Assembly: GCA_016721725.1 (NCBI GenBank)
Contig: JADKHN010000001.1
Coordinates: forward strand, 496,001 to 560,000
Source: Chitinophagaceae bacterium
GTDB lineage: Bacteria; Bacteroidota; Bacteroidia; Chitinophagales; Chitinophagaceae
Length of the DNA: 64,000 nt
Direction: 5' to 3'
Below, piece by piece: positions 38,973 through 47,518 of this stretch; the first letter of the stretch is position 1; every line of letters starts with the position of its first letter. A program made the position numbers and the translations under genes. Below the pieces are notes generated by a model. It was given only the letters and a program-made list of their open reading frames with translations. It was not told the origin of the DNA and did not search any database.

Positions 38973-41336
38973 TTATTCGATCTCAGTGGCCGGTAAAACC
39001 CCCTTTTTGGATTGACCACCGGGTGCAAAAAGCAGCAATAAGACCGGTAACAATAAAAGGTTGGTTAGGGTGGCGGTGAACAGGGTCACCGAGGTGAGCC
39101 ATCCCAGTGAAATGGTACCCCCGAAACTGCTGCCGCAAAAGATCACAAATCCGGCGATCAGCACGAGGGAGGTATACACGATGCTAAGCCCCGTGTTTTT
39201 GATGGTCGCACTTACCGTCAACAAAACACTGTTCTTATGTGTGGGCAATTCCTGTTTGTAATTGACCAGGAAACGGATGGTAATGTCGATGGCGATGCCC
39301 AGGGCAACACTAAAAACCAATACGGTAGAAGGTTTCAAAGGAATCCCCACCCACCCCATGATGCCGGCGGTGATCACCAGCGGGATCAGGTTGGGGACCA
39401 GGGAGCAGACCAGGATCCGGAAGGACCGGAACAGGTACAACATGCAGGCCGCAATGAGCAGGAATGCCCATAAGATGCTCTCCCGAAGACCATTCACAAT
39501 GAAGCGGTTGCCTTCCAGGAACGTGATGCTGGTACCGGTCAGCTGAACGGAATACCGGGCCGTATCAAAAAGCTGGTCGGCCCTTTTTTGAAGCCCTTCC
39601 AGCAACATGGGCAGCTTTTCCGTTCCGATATCGGCCATGGAAACGCTGATCCGGGTCCTTTGGCGGGCCGTATCCATGAAACCAGACAACATTTTTGACA
39701 GATTATTCTTTTTCCCACTATCCCCGTTATCTGCTTTAAGATACCCTCCTACAAAGGGCATATCAAAACTATTGGGAAGGGCATACTGGGCTGAATCGCC
39801 ATCATAAAAGGATTGTTTGGCGAATTTCAAGCCCTCGGCGATACTCAAGGGCCGGTTCATTTCGGGTTGGGCGGATATATAGGCGGCCAGGGAATCGATC
39901 CTTTCATAGACCGCCAGGGCCTTGGCGCCCGATAAACCCCGGCGTTTCTTCGTGTCCACGACGATCTCCAGGGGCATCACCCCTTTGAAATTGGACTCAA
40001 AGAATTTCAGGTCGGTATAGATCTTATCCTTTTTAGGCAGGTCATCGACAATGAATGACTTTGCTTTCAATTGAAAGATACCGGCAATGGACAAGGCCAA
40101 TACCGATCCGGTGATGGCATAGATGAATTTTTTATGATGCAATACCCATCTTTCGGCCGTCACCAGGAAACCGGTGATCCATTTATTCTCGAGGTATTTG
40201 AATTGTTTGGCCTGGGGAACCTTCAGGTAACTCAGTATCGAAGGCAGGAGGATGAAGGAAATGAAGAAGATGACCATGATACTGATCCCCGCCACCACGC
40301 CGAACTCTTTCAGGATGGCGCTCTTGGTGAGGGCGAATACTGCAAAGCCGATGGCCGCGGTGATATTGCAGAACAAAGTGACCACCCCCATCTTGCTCAC
40401 CATGTCGATGAGCGCCTTGATCTTATCCCCCTGTTGCAACAGGGAGGTATGGTACTTATTGATGAAATAGATACAATTGGGTACCCCGATCACCACCACG
40501 AGGGAAGGGGTCAGCGCGTTGAGCAAAGTGATCTTGTAACCGCATAGCTGCATGATGCCAACACTCCAGATCACACCGGACAGGACCACCAGCAGAGACA
40601 GCAGCATGGTGCTCATCGAGCGGAAGAACAACAGCAGGATCAGTGCACTGATGAGCAAGGAACCGATGAGGAAGAATTTCATCTCCTGCTGGATCCGGTC
40701 GGCTACCCGGGTACGGATCAGGGGAAGTCCGCTGATGTGGGTCTCCACCTGGGTCTGGCGGCCGAATTCGTCCACGGCCGTACTGATGGCATCAATGACC
40801 TTGGTCCGTGCCGGCGAATTCAACGTGTCCTTGTTGATACGGACACCCATCAGCCAGGCCTGGGTTTCCGGGTTGTATAAAAGGCCCCGGTAAAAGGGCA
40901 GATTCAAAAAGGCCGCCCGGGAAGAATCCAGTTCAGACCGGCTGCTCACGCTGTCCGGGAACAAACGGGAAGCGATGAATTTTTCGGCCACGGTATCCTT
41001 GGTCAGACTAACGGCATAGGGCACACTCAATACATCCTCCACGTTGCCAATGGTCTTTAGTTGCCGGTGCAAGAGCGCATACGCGTTAAAGACATCCCGG
41101 TCGAAGAGCCTCGGGGTCTTGATGCCGATGACCAATAAATTCCCGTCATCGCCGAATTGTTTTTTAAAAGCCTGGTAAGCCTTATACTTGGGATTGTCGG
41201 TCGGGATCGCCTTGGCAAAATCATAACTGAGGGTTACTTTACTGGCCAGGAAGCCCATGACAGCGGTTGCCGAGAAAAAGATCACCAACAGGATCAACCT
41301 GTATTTTAAAACGAATTTGCCTGAGCGCTGCCACAT
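38973..41336 (-). CDS. RND-superfamily (MMPL-type) exporter
   Basis: The 787-residue protein has about twelve membrane segments in two repeats, each preceded by a large periplasmic loop. These are the two MMPL/SSD-like halves. LVVVIGVPNCIYFINKYH in the first half and VALGIAIDITIRFLVNYKQ in the second carry the usual mid-membrane acidic/polar pattern. Family members export lipids, hopanoids or drugs with proton motive force; the cargo is unknown. An ATG 57 codons upstream is possible. I chose 41336 because the residues before it are unlike a membrane protein start and the conserved MWQRSGKFVLKYR start fits. It stands alone on the minus strand. Confidence 0.9.
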   Translation of the reverse strand: MWQRSGKFVLKYRLILLVIFFSATAVMGFLASKVTLSYDFAKAIPTDNPKYKAYQAFKKQFGDDGNLLVIGIKTPRLFDRDVFNAYALLHRQLKTIGNVEDVLSVPYAVSLTKDTVAEKFIASRLFPDSVSSRSELDSSRAAFLNLPFYRGLLYNPETQAWLMGVRINKDTLNSPARTKVIDAISTAVDEFGRQTQVETHISGLPLIRTRVADRIQQEMKFFLIGSLLISALILLLFFRSMSTMLLSLLVVLSGVIWSVGIMQLCGYKITLLNALTPSLVVVIGVPNCIYFINKYHTSLLQQGDKIKALIDMVSKMGVVTLFCNITAAIGFAVFALTKSAILKEFGVVAGISIMVIFFISFILLPSILSYLKVPQAKQFKYLENKWITGFLVTAERWVLHHKKFIYAITGSVLALSIAGIFQLKAKSFIVDDLPKKDKIYTDLKFFESNFKGVMPLEIVVDTKKRRGLSGAKALAVYERIDSLAAYISAQPEMNRPLSIAEGLKFAKQSFYDGDSAQYALPNSFDMPFVGGYLKADNGDSGKKNNLSKMLSGFMDTARQRTRISVSMADIGTEKLPMLLEGLQKRADQLFDTARYSVQLTGTSITFLEGNRFIVNGLRESILWAFLLIAACMLYLFRSFRILVCSLVPNLIPLVITAGIMGWVGIPLKPSTVLVFSVALGIAIDITIRFLVNYKQELPTHKNSVLLTVSATIKNTGLSIVYTSLVLIAGFVIFCGSSFGGTISLGWLTSVTLFTATLTNLLLLPVLLLLFAPGGQSKKGVLPATEIE

Positions 41337-41623
41337 AACTTTTATATTTATGGACCGAAGGGACCGGTTTTTTGCAAAGAAACGACAAAATGGGCGGCCA
41401 TTCCATTTCTGAAAAGGATTTCCCGCGCTGGTTTTTTGAAAACGAATCCCACAAAGAAGGATAAGCGCAGAAAGGAGTTGACCCTTCATCTTTCGCATTG
41501 ATGTCATATCTCCTTCTTTGTATCTTCGAAGGGGCCAGGTTGGAGACCTTGCGGAGCATGAAAGAATGACCTACTTTGCGGCTTTGTGGGCGGGTTAGTT
41601 GAAGCCGGCAGAACAGAGAGCCT

Positions 41624-42355
41624 ATGACTCATAAAACAAAAGGGATCGTCTTACGCGCCATCAAATACGGCGAGACCAGCCTGGTGGTCACCCTATTCAC
41701 CGAGGCCTTCGGTATTCAGACCTATATGGTGAACGGCGTCCGGTCTTCTAAAAGAAAATCCGGCCAGGCCGGGTTATTTCAACCTTCGGCCATTTTAGAA
41801 CTGGTGGTCTATCATCATGAATCCAAATCCATGCAAAGGATCAGGGATTTCGGCTGGGCGCATCTGTACCGGCATCTTTTGCAGGATGTGGTCAAAAACA
41901 GCATCGCCTCCTTCATGGTTGAACTGGTTGGGAAATGCCTGAAACAACCTGAAAAGAATCCCGAGCTCTTCGCCTTTTGTGAAGACGCTTTTCATTTGCT
42001 GGATACGGCCGAAAAACAGGTGGCCGCCAATTTCCCCCTTTTCTTTACCCTCCATCTCGCCCATTTCTTCGGATTCCGCATCACCGATAATCATAACAGG
42101 GAAAATGTTTTCCTCGACCTGTCCGAAGGCTTATTCACCCCGGATCAACCGGTACACCCGCATTTCCTGGCGGGTGAGGAAGCCGCTACCACGGCGCTCT
42201 TACTTAAAGTGATGCACCCGGATGAATTATCGTCCATTCAACTGAACCGAACCCAACGACGACAGTTATTGCTGCGTTTGACAGAATATTACGCCCTGCA
42301 TATCCCTGATTTCGGGCAAATGAAGACCTTGATGGTATTGCACGAGGTGCTTTAG
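41624..42355 (+). CDS. recO: DNA repair protein RecO
   Basis: RecO helps load RecA on SSB-coated DNA in the RecFOR pathway. The 243-residue protein starts with an OB-fold region (KTKGIVLRAIKYGETSLVVTLFTEAFG), then the helical C-terminal domain. I see no four-cysteine zinc site, as is usual for Bacteroidota members. A bipartite hairpin repeat lies directly downstream (42359-42427), between recO and the convergent amidohydrolase gene. recF and recR are not in the window. Confidence 0.95.
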   Translation: MTHKTKGIVLRAIKYGETSLVVTLFTEAFGIQTYMVNGVRSSKRKSGQAGLFQPSAILELVVYHHESKSMQRIRDFGWAHLYRHLLQDVVKNSIASFMVELVGKCLKQPEKNPELFAFCEDAFHLLDTAEKQVAANFPLFFTLHLAHFFGFRITDNHNRENVFLDLSEGLFTPDQPVHPHFLAGEEAATTALLLKVMHPDELSSIQLNRTQRRQLLLRLTEYYALHIPDFGQMKTLMVLHEVL

Positions 42356-42361
42356 GTAGTT

Positions 42362-42427
42362 GGCCGCTTTAGGTATCAGGCCGCTCAAAGCGGCCAGATA
42401 CCTTCCAAAGCGGCCAGATACCTAAAG
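42362..42427. repeat. bipartite hairpin repeat with an extra right arm
   Basis: AGGTATC-A-GGCCGCT-CAA-AGCGGCC-A-GATACCT (42371-42403) has the same design as the in-gene copy at 4100: outer arm, A facing A, inner arm, CAA loop. A second right half (AAAGCGGCCAGATACC) follows at 42407-42422, allowing an alternative longer pairing of CTTTAGGTATC with GATACCTAAAG. It lies between the stop codons of two convergent genes and overlaps the end of the amidohydrolase gene. Confidence 0.85.
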
Positions 42428-43609
42428 CACCCTCCTCGCCCTTGAACGATCCGTGATCGTTCCGTTCTCTATCGAATCGATCAGGACAATACCCGGTGTC
42501 TTCCCTTTTTCAAAACTGCCCAACCGGTCATCGAAGCGCAATGCCTTTGCTCCGTTAAGGGTCGCCCATTGAAGGGCTTCTTCCAGTTTTACGGATCCCC
42601 CGGTTTGATTCAAAATGATCCTGATCTCTTCCAGGATATCCAGCTGATGGTTACTGGCAAAACTGTCGGTTCCCAGGATGATGGAAACATCGTTTTCCCG
42701 GAGCAGGTCCAGTGGCGGAAGTGTATTTTCGATGTAGAGGTTGGCGTTCGGACAAAGGCAGAAATTAATGTTGAAGGGTGAAGGTTGAAGGTTGGATTTA
42801 CAATGGAAAATATCCTCCGGGCTGGTAAACGTATTATGTACGGAGATGATGGATTGTTCCTGGGTAAAATGAGGCACCCAGCTTTGGAAACTGGAACGGC
42901 CAGTGGGTTGAAAAGAGCTGATATCAATTCCCAGGTTGTTATACAGGGACAGGAAGTCGCCGGTTTTATCCAGGTACAGCGCATTCTCTGCTATCGATTC
43001 CTGGTTGTGGATGGTGACCAATTGCCCGGCTGTGCGGTCATTGATCCCCTGAAACAGCCTGGAAGAAACCGAATAGGGAGCATGAGGTGAAAGGGTAACG
43101 GGCTGCCCCGGCAAAACCTCTCGAAACCGGGATTGCAACTGCGTGGCCTGTTCTATTCTTTTATCAGCCACCGAACCGATAAAACCAGTTATTTCGATAA
43201 AGTTATGCCAGTGAAGTGAGCTGTTTTGCTTAACAATCAGCGAATCGGCGGTATTGCAGATATCGCCCACGGCCACGATCCCGTTCCTGTACATTTCCTC
43301 TTCGGCGAGGCGCATACATTCCTGCTTTCTTTCTTCAGGCGATTCCCGCTTTTGGATCACTTGCTGCACAAATTCAACCAGGCCGGTTTGGGGCTGGATG
43401 GCATTTTTCATATGGCTCAGTTCCAGGTGGCAATGGGCGTTGATGAAACCGGGGGTGAGCAGACCGGTCAGACATTCTATATCATCGCCGGCTGTACCTG
43501 CATCAACCAGTTCAATGATCCGCCCCGTATTATCGGTGATCAGCACCGGATCCCCTTCCAGGATCCGATGGCCGTTGAATACATGCGTAGCGGTTAATTT
43601 TCTGTACAA
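42422..43609 (-). CDS. amidohydrolase-family metal-dependent hydrolase
   Basis: The protein is a cyclic-amidohydrolase/deaminase of the same superfamily as cytosine and aminofutalosine deaminases. Metal-site motifs are GFINAHCHLELSH near residue 55, LSPHAPYS near 175, a QLVTIHNQES segment near 197, and LGTDSFASN near 315. The frame is open from an ATG at 43687, but a very good promoter at 43670-43700 would start RNA near 43663. The real start is therefore downstream, most likely the TTG at 43609 (395 residues), where the family's beta-sandwich strand begins (YRKLTATHVFNG). The substrate is unknown. A role in futalosine-type menaquinone synthesis is possible but unproven. Confidence 0.85.
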   Translation of the reverse strand: MYRKLTATHVFNGHRILEGDPVLITDNTGRIIELVDAGTAGDDIECLTGLLTPGFINAHCHLELSHMKNAIQPQTGLVEFVQQVIQKRESPEERKQECMRLAEEEMYRNGIVAVGDICNTADSLIVKQNSSLHWHNFIEITGFIGSVADKRIEQATQLQSRFREVLPGQPVTLSPHAPYSVSSRLFQGINDRTAGQLVTIHNQESIAENALYLDKTGDFLSLYNNLGIDISSFQPTGRSSFQSWVPHFTQEQSIISVHNTFTSPEDIFHCKSNLQPSPFNINFCLCPNANLYIENTLPPLDLLRENDVSIILGTDSFASNHQLDILEEIRIILNQTGGSVKLEEALQWATLNGAKALRFDDRLGSFEKGKTPGIVLIDSIENGTITDRSRARRVL

Positions 43610-43629
43610 GGGGATTGGTTGATAAAATG

Positions 43630-43637
43630 TAAATTTG
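43630..43637 (+). promoter_or_regulatory. prfA promoter -7 box
   Basis: TAAATTTG is a full match. The predicted start near 43644 gives prfA a leader of about 100 bases. No TTG stands at a standard distance upstream. Confidence 0.5.
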
Positions 43638-43669
43638 CGGCCTGTTTCTGTAAACCAGGCCCCGCTGCA

Positions 43670-43700
43670 CAAAGGTATGCAGTACAAGAGAGTGACACAA
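43670..43700 (-). promoter_or_regulatory. amidohydrolase promoter
   Basis: On the minus strand TTG (43698-43700), a 20-base spacer and TACCTTTG (43670-43677) fit the consensus exactly. This position decides the start codon of the gene, since the upstream ATG at 43687 would not be in the message. Confidence 0.7.
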
Positions 43701-43743
43701 CTATGCCGGGGGATGATTTACAGCCGGCACCAATTAAAAAACT

Positions 43744-44808
43744 ATGTTAGATAAACTGGAAGCCATAAAAGCCCGATTTGATGAGTTGGGTGTGGCGCTG
43801 ACCAATCCGGAGATCGTGAGCGACAATAAGAAATTCACGGCTACCAGTAAGGAATACCGCAGCCTGGAAAAGATCGTGAATGCCAGTAATGCCTACCTGG
43901 GCACCCTGGATGATATCGCCTTTAACCGGGAAGTGCTCAATGGGGATGATGAGGAGATGCGGGAACTGGCCAAGGCCGAACTGCCTGCCCTGGAAGGCAG
44001 GAAGGAAAAGCAGGAAAAGGACCTGCGCAACCTGCTCATACCCAAGGACCCCCAGGATGAGAAGAACGCCATCCTCGAGATCAGGGCCGGTACCGGGGGT
44101 GATGAGGCCAGCCTTTTTGCCGGCGACCTATTACGGATGTACCTGAAATATTGCGAAAAGAAAGGCTGGAAAACGACCATTCTCAGCGAAAGCGAAGGCA
44201 CAGTGGGCGGATACAAAGAGGTTCAGGTGGAAGTGGAAGGCGATGATGTGTACGGCACGATGAAATTCGAGAGCGGCGTACACCGGGTACAACGGGTACC
44301 GGACACCGAGGCCAGCGGACGGGTGCATACCAGCGCCGCCACCGTGGCCGTAATGCCCGAAGCGGATGAAGTGGATTTTGAACTAAAGGAAAGCGACGTA
44401 AAGATGGAGACCGCCCGAAGCGGAGGCGCGGGAGGACAGAACGTGAACAAAGTAGAGACCAAGGTCTTCCTGACCCATATACCCACCGGTGTGGTGGTGG
44501 TTTGCCAGACTGAACGCAGCCAGTTGGGCAACCGCGAAAAAGCCATGCAGATGCTCCGCAGCAAATTATACGAGGAACAGGTGCGTAAACAGGAGGACGA
44601 GATCGCCCGGCAGCGGAAGAGCCTGGTCAGTACCGGCGACCGCAGCGCCAAGATCCGCACCTACAATTTTCCCCAGGGCAGGGTGACCGATCATCGCATT
44701 GGAATGACCGTCTACAACCTGGATACGGTGTTGAACGGAGAGATCCAGGAATTCATTGAGGCGCTGCAGTTTGCAGAAAATGCCGAGAAAATGGCTACAC
44801 AACAATAA
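43744..44808 (+). CDS. prfA: peptide chain release factor 1
   Basis: RF1 ends translation at UAA and UAG. The 354-residue protein has the helical domain 1 and the stop-codon reading segment RVPDTEASGRVHTS, with PDT at the place of the RF1 PxT tripeptide (RF2 would have SPF). The catalytic GGQ sits within SGGAGGQNVNKVETKV near residue 230. Its Gln is methylated by PrmC in other bacteria, and no prmC gene is in the window. Length is normal. It is divergent from the amidohydrolase gene with crossing promoters. Confidence 0.97.
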   Translation: MLDKLEAIKARFDELGVALTNPEIVSDNKKFTATSKEYRSLEKIVNASNAYLGTLDDIAFNREVLNGDDEEMRELAKAELPALEGRKEKQEKDLRNLLIPKDPQDEKNAILEIRAGTGGDEASLFAGDLLRMYLKYCEKKGWKTTILSESEGTVGGYKEVQVEVEGDDVYGTMKFESGVHRVQRVPDTEASGRVHTSAATVAVMPEADEVDFELKESDVKMETARSGGAGGQNVNKVETKVFLTHIPTGVVVVCQTERSQLGNREKAMQMLRSKLYEEQVRKQEDEIARQRKSLVSTGDRSAKIRTYNFPQGRVTDHRIGMTVYNLDTVLNGEIQEFIEALQFAENAEKMATQQ

Positions 44809-44886
44809 AAAAGAATACCCGTTTTGACGCGGTTTGCTTTTCGTTTATTTTACAACTTTATATTTTTAACGCTCAAAATCAAAATC

Positions 44887-45516
44887 ATGCTTGACAAATT
44901 ATTTGAAATGGTGAAAGGACTGGCTGGAGACGCAGTGGTCAATAACCCGGATGTACCCAACGAACATAACGACAAAGTGGTGGCGGAAGCGACCAATACC
45001 GTAGCCAGCGGATTGCAGAATATGGTGGCCGGTGGCGGGTTACAGAATATCATTTCAATGTTCAGCGGAGGCGGACAACAATCTGGTGGACAGGGGCTCA
45101 TGAACAATCCCATCGTAAATATGATGATCGGACATTTTTCCGGTAAACTGATGAGCAAATACAGTTTATCGGGCGCCCAGGCCAGCGGCGTTGCCAATAA
45201 CCTGATCCCCAATGTACTGAGCGGACTCATCGATAAGACCAATGACCCCAACAACAGCAGTTTCACGCTCGATAACCTGCTTCATTCACTCACCGGCGGT
45301 CAAAGCGCCCAGGTGGTCCAGGAACAACAATCATCGGGTAACGGCAGTTTCAATTTCCAGAGCCTGATCAGCCAGTTCACCGGCGGCCAGGGCCAGCAAG
45401 GAGGAGGAGGCGGATTGATGGACATCGTTTCCAGGATCTCCGGCGGGGCACAAAATGCCAAGCAACAGCAGGGTGGTGGCGGATTGATGGATATGATCCA
45501 GGGCTTTTTGAAATAA
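44887..45516 (+). CDS. Gly/Gln-rich protein of unknown function, DUF937-like
   Basis: The 209-residue protein starts MLDKLFEMVKGLAGDAVVNNPDVPNE. It alternates amphipathic helices with low-complexity Gly/Gln stretches (about 58-70, 165-180, 190-200). The repeats GGGGLMDIVSRISG and GGGGLMDMIQGFLK at the C-terminus are clearly related. The helix-plus-glycine pattern is similar to DUF937 proteins, but I cannot confirm that. It has no signal peptide. I chose the ATG at 44887 over the open frame from 44824, since the extra 21 residues look like translated leader. A terminator follows at 45539. Confidence 0.8.
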   Translation: MLDKLFEMVKGLAGDAVVNNPDVPNEHNDKVVAEATNTVASGLQNMVAGGGLQNIISMFSGGGQQSGGQGLMNNPIVNMMIGHFSGKLMSKYSLSGAQASGVANNLIPNVLSGLIDKTNDPNNSSFTLDNLLHSLTGGQSAQVVQEQQSSGNGSFNFQSLISQFTGGQGQQGGGGGLMDIVSRISGGAQNAKQQQGGGGLMDMIQGFLK

Positions 45517-45538
45517 GGACGATCCTTGTAAAAATGTT

Positions 45539-45569
45539 AAAGCATTCCGAAAACCGGGATGCTTTTTTA
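45539..45569 (+). terminator. terminator after the Gly/Gln-rich gene
   Basis: Stem GCATTCCG/CGGGATGC with one G:U pair, an AAAAC loop region and T6 at 45563-45568. It lies 23 bases past the stop codon. Confidence 0.8.
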
Positions 45570-45816
45570 TTGGTGTTAAACCTCCTACCTCTTCCCTTGT
45601 CATATATCCGGGCTGCAGGGGATGGAAGTTGAAACATCGTTCTGGTGAAATAAATACCGGTTTTTTACGTTATCAGTGCGGTGAACTGAGGAAAAACAGA
45701 AAAGCATTATAAAATCCTTAACATCTGACACGCAACCTTTGGCACCCATTTTGCGTTATTAAGTTAAGACAACAAGACATTCAAATTTTTCTCATAAGCA
45801 GTTAGTTTTGGTAACG

Positions 45817-45846
45817 GCCCCGGTTTCTACCGGGGCTTCTCTTTTT
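45817..45846 (+). terminator. orphan intrinsic terminator
   Basis: Perfect stem GCCCCGGT/ACCGGGGC with a TTCT loop (45817-45836), followed by TTCTCTTTTT. No gene ends just upstream of it. Confidence 0.75.
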
Positions 45847-45921
45847 GCCGGGTTTTTCCCTTCCTGAATAGACTTGCCAGGCAGTAAATCGAGAAGTGCT
45901 GTTTAATAGCCATTAGTACTT

Positions 45922-45929
45922 TACCTTTG
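45922..45929 (+). promoter_or_regulatory. tatC promoter -7 box
   Basis: TACCTTTG is a full match. It predicts a start near 45936, leaving the TTG at 45965 as the first good start codon of tatC. No clear -33 element is present. Confidence 0.55.
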
Positions 45930-45964
45930 CTCTCCCGGAAAAACTTGCCGGAATCCAAACAAGA

Positions 45965-46852
45965 TTGGCAGAAACTTCATCAGATAGAAAATCTTTCTTC
46001 AAGCGCCTCAGGGGCAAGGAGGACCATTCCGAACAAACGGAAATGACCTTCATGGACCACCTGGAGGCCCTGCGCTGGCACCTGGTGAGGGGGGTCATCG
46101 TCTGGCTGGCGACGGCCATCTGCATTTTCGTTTTCATCGACTGGATCTTCGACAACATCATTTATGCACCGGCCCGGCCCAACTTCATCACCTATACCGC
46201 CTTGTGCAACTGGAGCCATAAACTGGGCCTGGGGCAGGCGCTTTGCATGCCGCCGGTAAACATCCCTTTGCAGGGGAACACCATCAGCGGACCCTTCATG
46301 TCGGCCATCAACATCGCCATGATCGGCGGTATCATCGTTGCGTTTCCCTACCTGTTCTGGGAACTCTGGCGTTTCATCAAACCAGCCCTTTCTCCCAAGG
46401 AGGTCAAATATGCCAGGGGCAGCATCTTCTGGGTTTCCCTGTGTTTTTTCACGGGTGCCGCGTTCGGTTATTTTCTTCTCGCCCCCTTCACGTTCAACTT
46501 CCTGGCCAACTTCACACTCGGTACCGTTGGCGCGTATAAATACATGCCAACGCTGGATGATTATATCGATACCCTTAATAATATCATCCTGGGTTGCGGA
46601 ATCGCTTTCGAATTGCCGATCCTGGCCTATGTACTGGCCAAGATCGGGCTGATCACCGCGAAATTCCTGAAGAAATACCGCAAATACGCCTTTGTGGCCA
46701 TCCTGATCATCTCGGCGATCATCACTCCTTCGCCCGACTGGACGAGCCAGACCATCGTAGCCATCCCGCTTCTTTTGCTTTATGAGATCAGCGTTGTACT
46801 GGTCGCCCGGGTGGATAAGAAGAAAGCAAAGGAGGAGAAGGAGTGGAGTTGA
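45965..46852 (+). CDS. tatC: twin-arginine translocase subunit TatC
   Basis: TatC is the receptor that binds the twin-arginine signal and builds the Tat pore for folded proteins. The 295-residue protein has six membrane segments and the family marks MTFMDHLEALRWHLVRG near the N-terminus, FPYLFWELWRFIKPAL, and FELPILAYVLAKIGLI with the conserved mid-membrane Glu. The first periplasmic loop (about residues 70-115) is longer than in E. coli and contains two cysteines. I use the TTG at 45965, since the next ATG at 46043 would remove part of the cytoplasmic N-terminus. tatA/B are not nearby. Confidence 0.94.
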   Translation: MAETSSDRKSFFKRLRGKEDHSEQTEMTFMDHLEALRWHLVRGVIVWLATAICIFVFIDWIFDNIIYAPARPNFITYTALCNWSHKLGLGQALCMPPVNIPLQGNTISGPFMSAINIAMIGGIIVAFPYLFWELWRFIKPALSPKEVKYARGSIFWVSLCFFTGAAFGYFLLAPFTFNFLANFTLGTVGAYKYMPTLDDYIDTLNNIILGCGIAFELPILAYVLAKIGLITAKFLKKYRKYAFVAILIISAIITPSPDWTSQTIVAIPLLLLYEISVVLVARVDKKKAKEEKEWS

Positions 46853-46868
46853 TCCAATTAAAAAGGAT

Positions 46869-46959
46869 GAATTAAAAATGAATAATTCCTTTATCCCGTA
46901 ACTTTATGCTCATTAAGATGAGTGCCTGGCATTCTTCATTTTTAATTTTTAATTTTTAA
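46869..46959. repeat. A/T-rich inverted and tandem repeat
   Basis: AATTAAAAATGAA (46870-46882) is matched by its inverse TTCATTTTTAATT (46935-46947), and TTTTTAA is repeated three times at 46939-46959. It occupies the tatC-rpiB gap, just before the rpiB ATG. Confidence 0.7.
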
Positions 46960-46965
46960 TTCATC

Positions 46966-47415
46966 ATGTCTCCCTTCAATTTAAAACTACCCGTCGCCAT
47001 AGGCTGTGATCACGCAGGTTTCGACTGTAAAGAAGACCTGATCTCTTTCCTGGAAGGTGAAGGGGTGGCATTCAAGGATTTCGGCACCTACAATAAAGAC
47101 TCCGTTGATTACCCAGATTTCGCCCATCCCGTTGCGTTAGCGGTTGAGCATGGGGAGGCCGCTTTCGGAATCCTTTTATGCGGAAGCGCCAATGGCGTGG
47201 CCATCACGGCCAACAAACACCAAGGGGTCAGGGCCGCCATCTGCTGGGGCGAGGAACTGGCCGAACTGGCCCGCAAACACAACGACGCGAATATCATCTG
47301 CATACCCGCCCGCTTCGTACGGGATGGCGACGCGGAAAAGATGCTCGACCTATTCATGAATACCGCTTTCGAAGGTGGCCGCCATGCGAACCGGGTGAAC
47401 AAGATCGCCTGTTAG
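46966..47415 (+). CDS. rpiB: ribose 5-phosphate isomerase B
   Basis: RpiB interconverts ribose 5-phosphate and ribulose 5-phosphate in the pentose phosphate pathway. The 149-residue protein has VAIGCDHAGFDCKEDL at the start, the VDYPDFAHPVA segment, the catalytic cysteine in LLCGSANGVAI, and the NDANIICIPARFV strand. The usual second glycine of the CGSG motif is Ala here, a common variation. Length is typical. The leader has a strong A/T repeat and a weak -7 box (TAACTTTA) at 46899-46906. Confidence 0.96.
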   Translation: MSPFNLKLPVAIGCDHAGFDCKEDLISFLEGEGVAFKDFGTYNKDSVDYPDFAHPVALAVEHGEAAFGILLCGSANGVAITANKHQGVRAAICWGEELAELARKHNDANIICIPARFVRDGDAEKMLDLFMNTAFEGGRHANRVNKIAC

Positions 47416-47518
47416 ATCCCGGGGTGATTTTACCGGATAAACAGCCCCGCCGCTTATCAAATAAGGAAGGTTCTGCATTCCTGTTTTCCGTATTTTGCCT
47501 TTACATTAAAACGAATCA

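Larger units (their letters stand above)
45570..45964. other. gene-free region with an orphan terminator
   Basis: No protein gene is visible here. It holds a second intrinsic terminator at 45817-45846, not preceded by any coding region since the one at 45539, and the tatC promoter at 45922-45929. An unannotated small RNA ending near 45845 would explain the orphan terminator. A weak -7-like word (AACCTTTG) occurs near 45735. This is inference. Confidence 0.4.
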
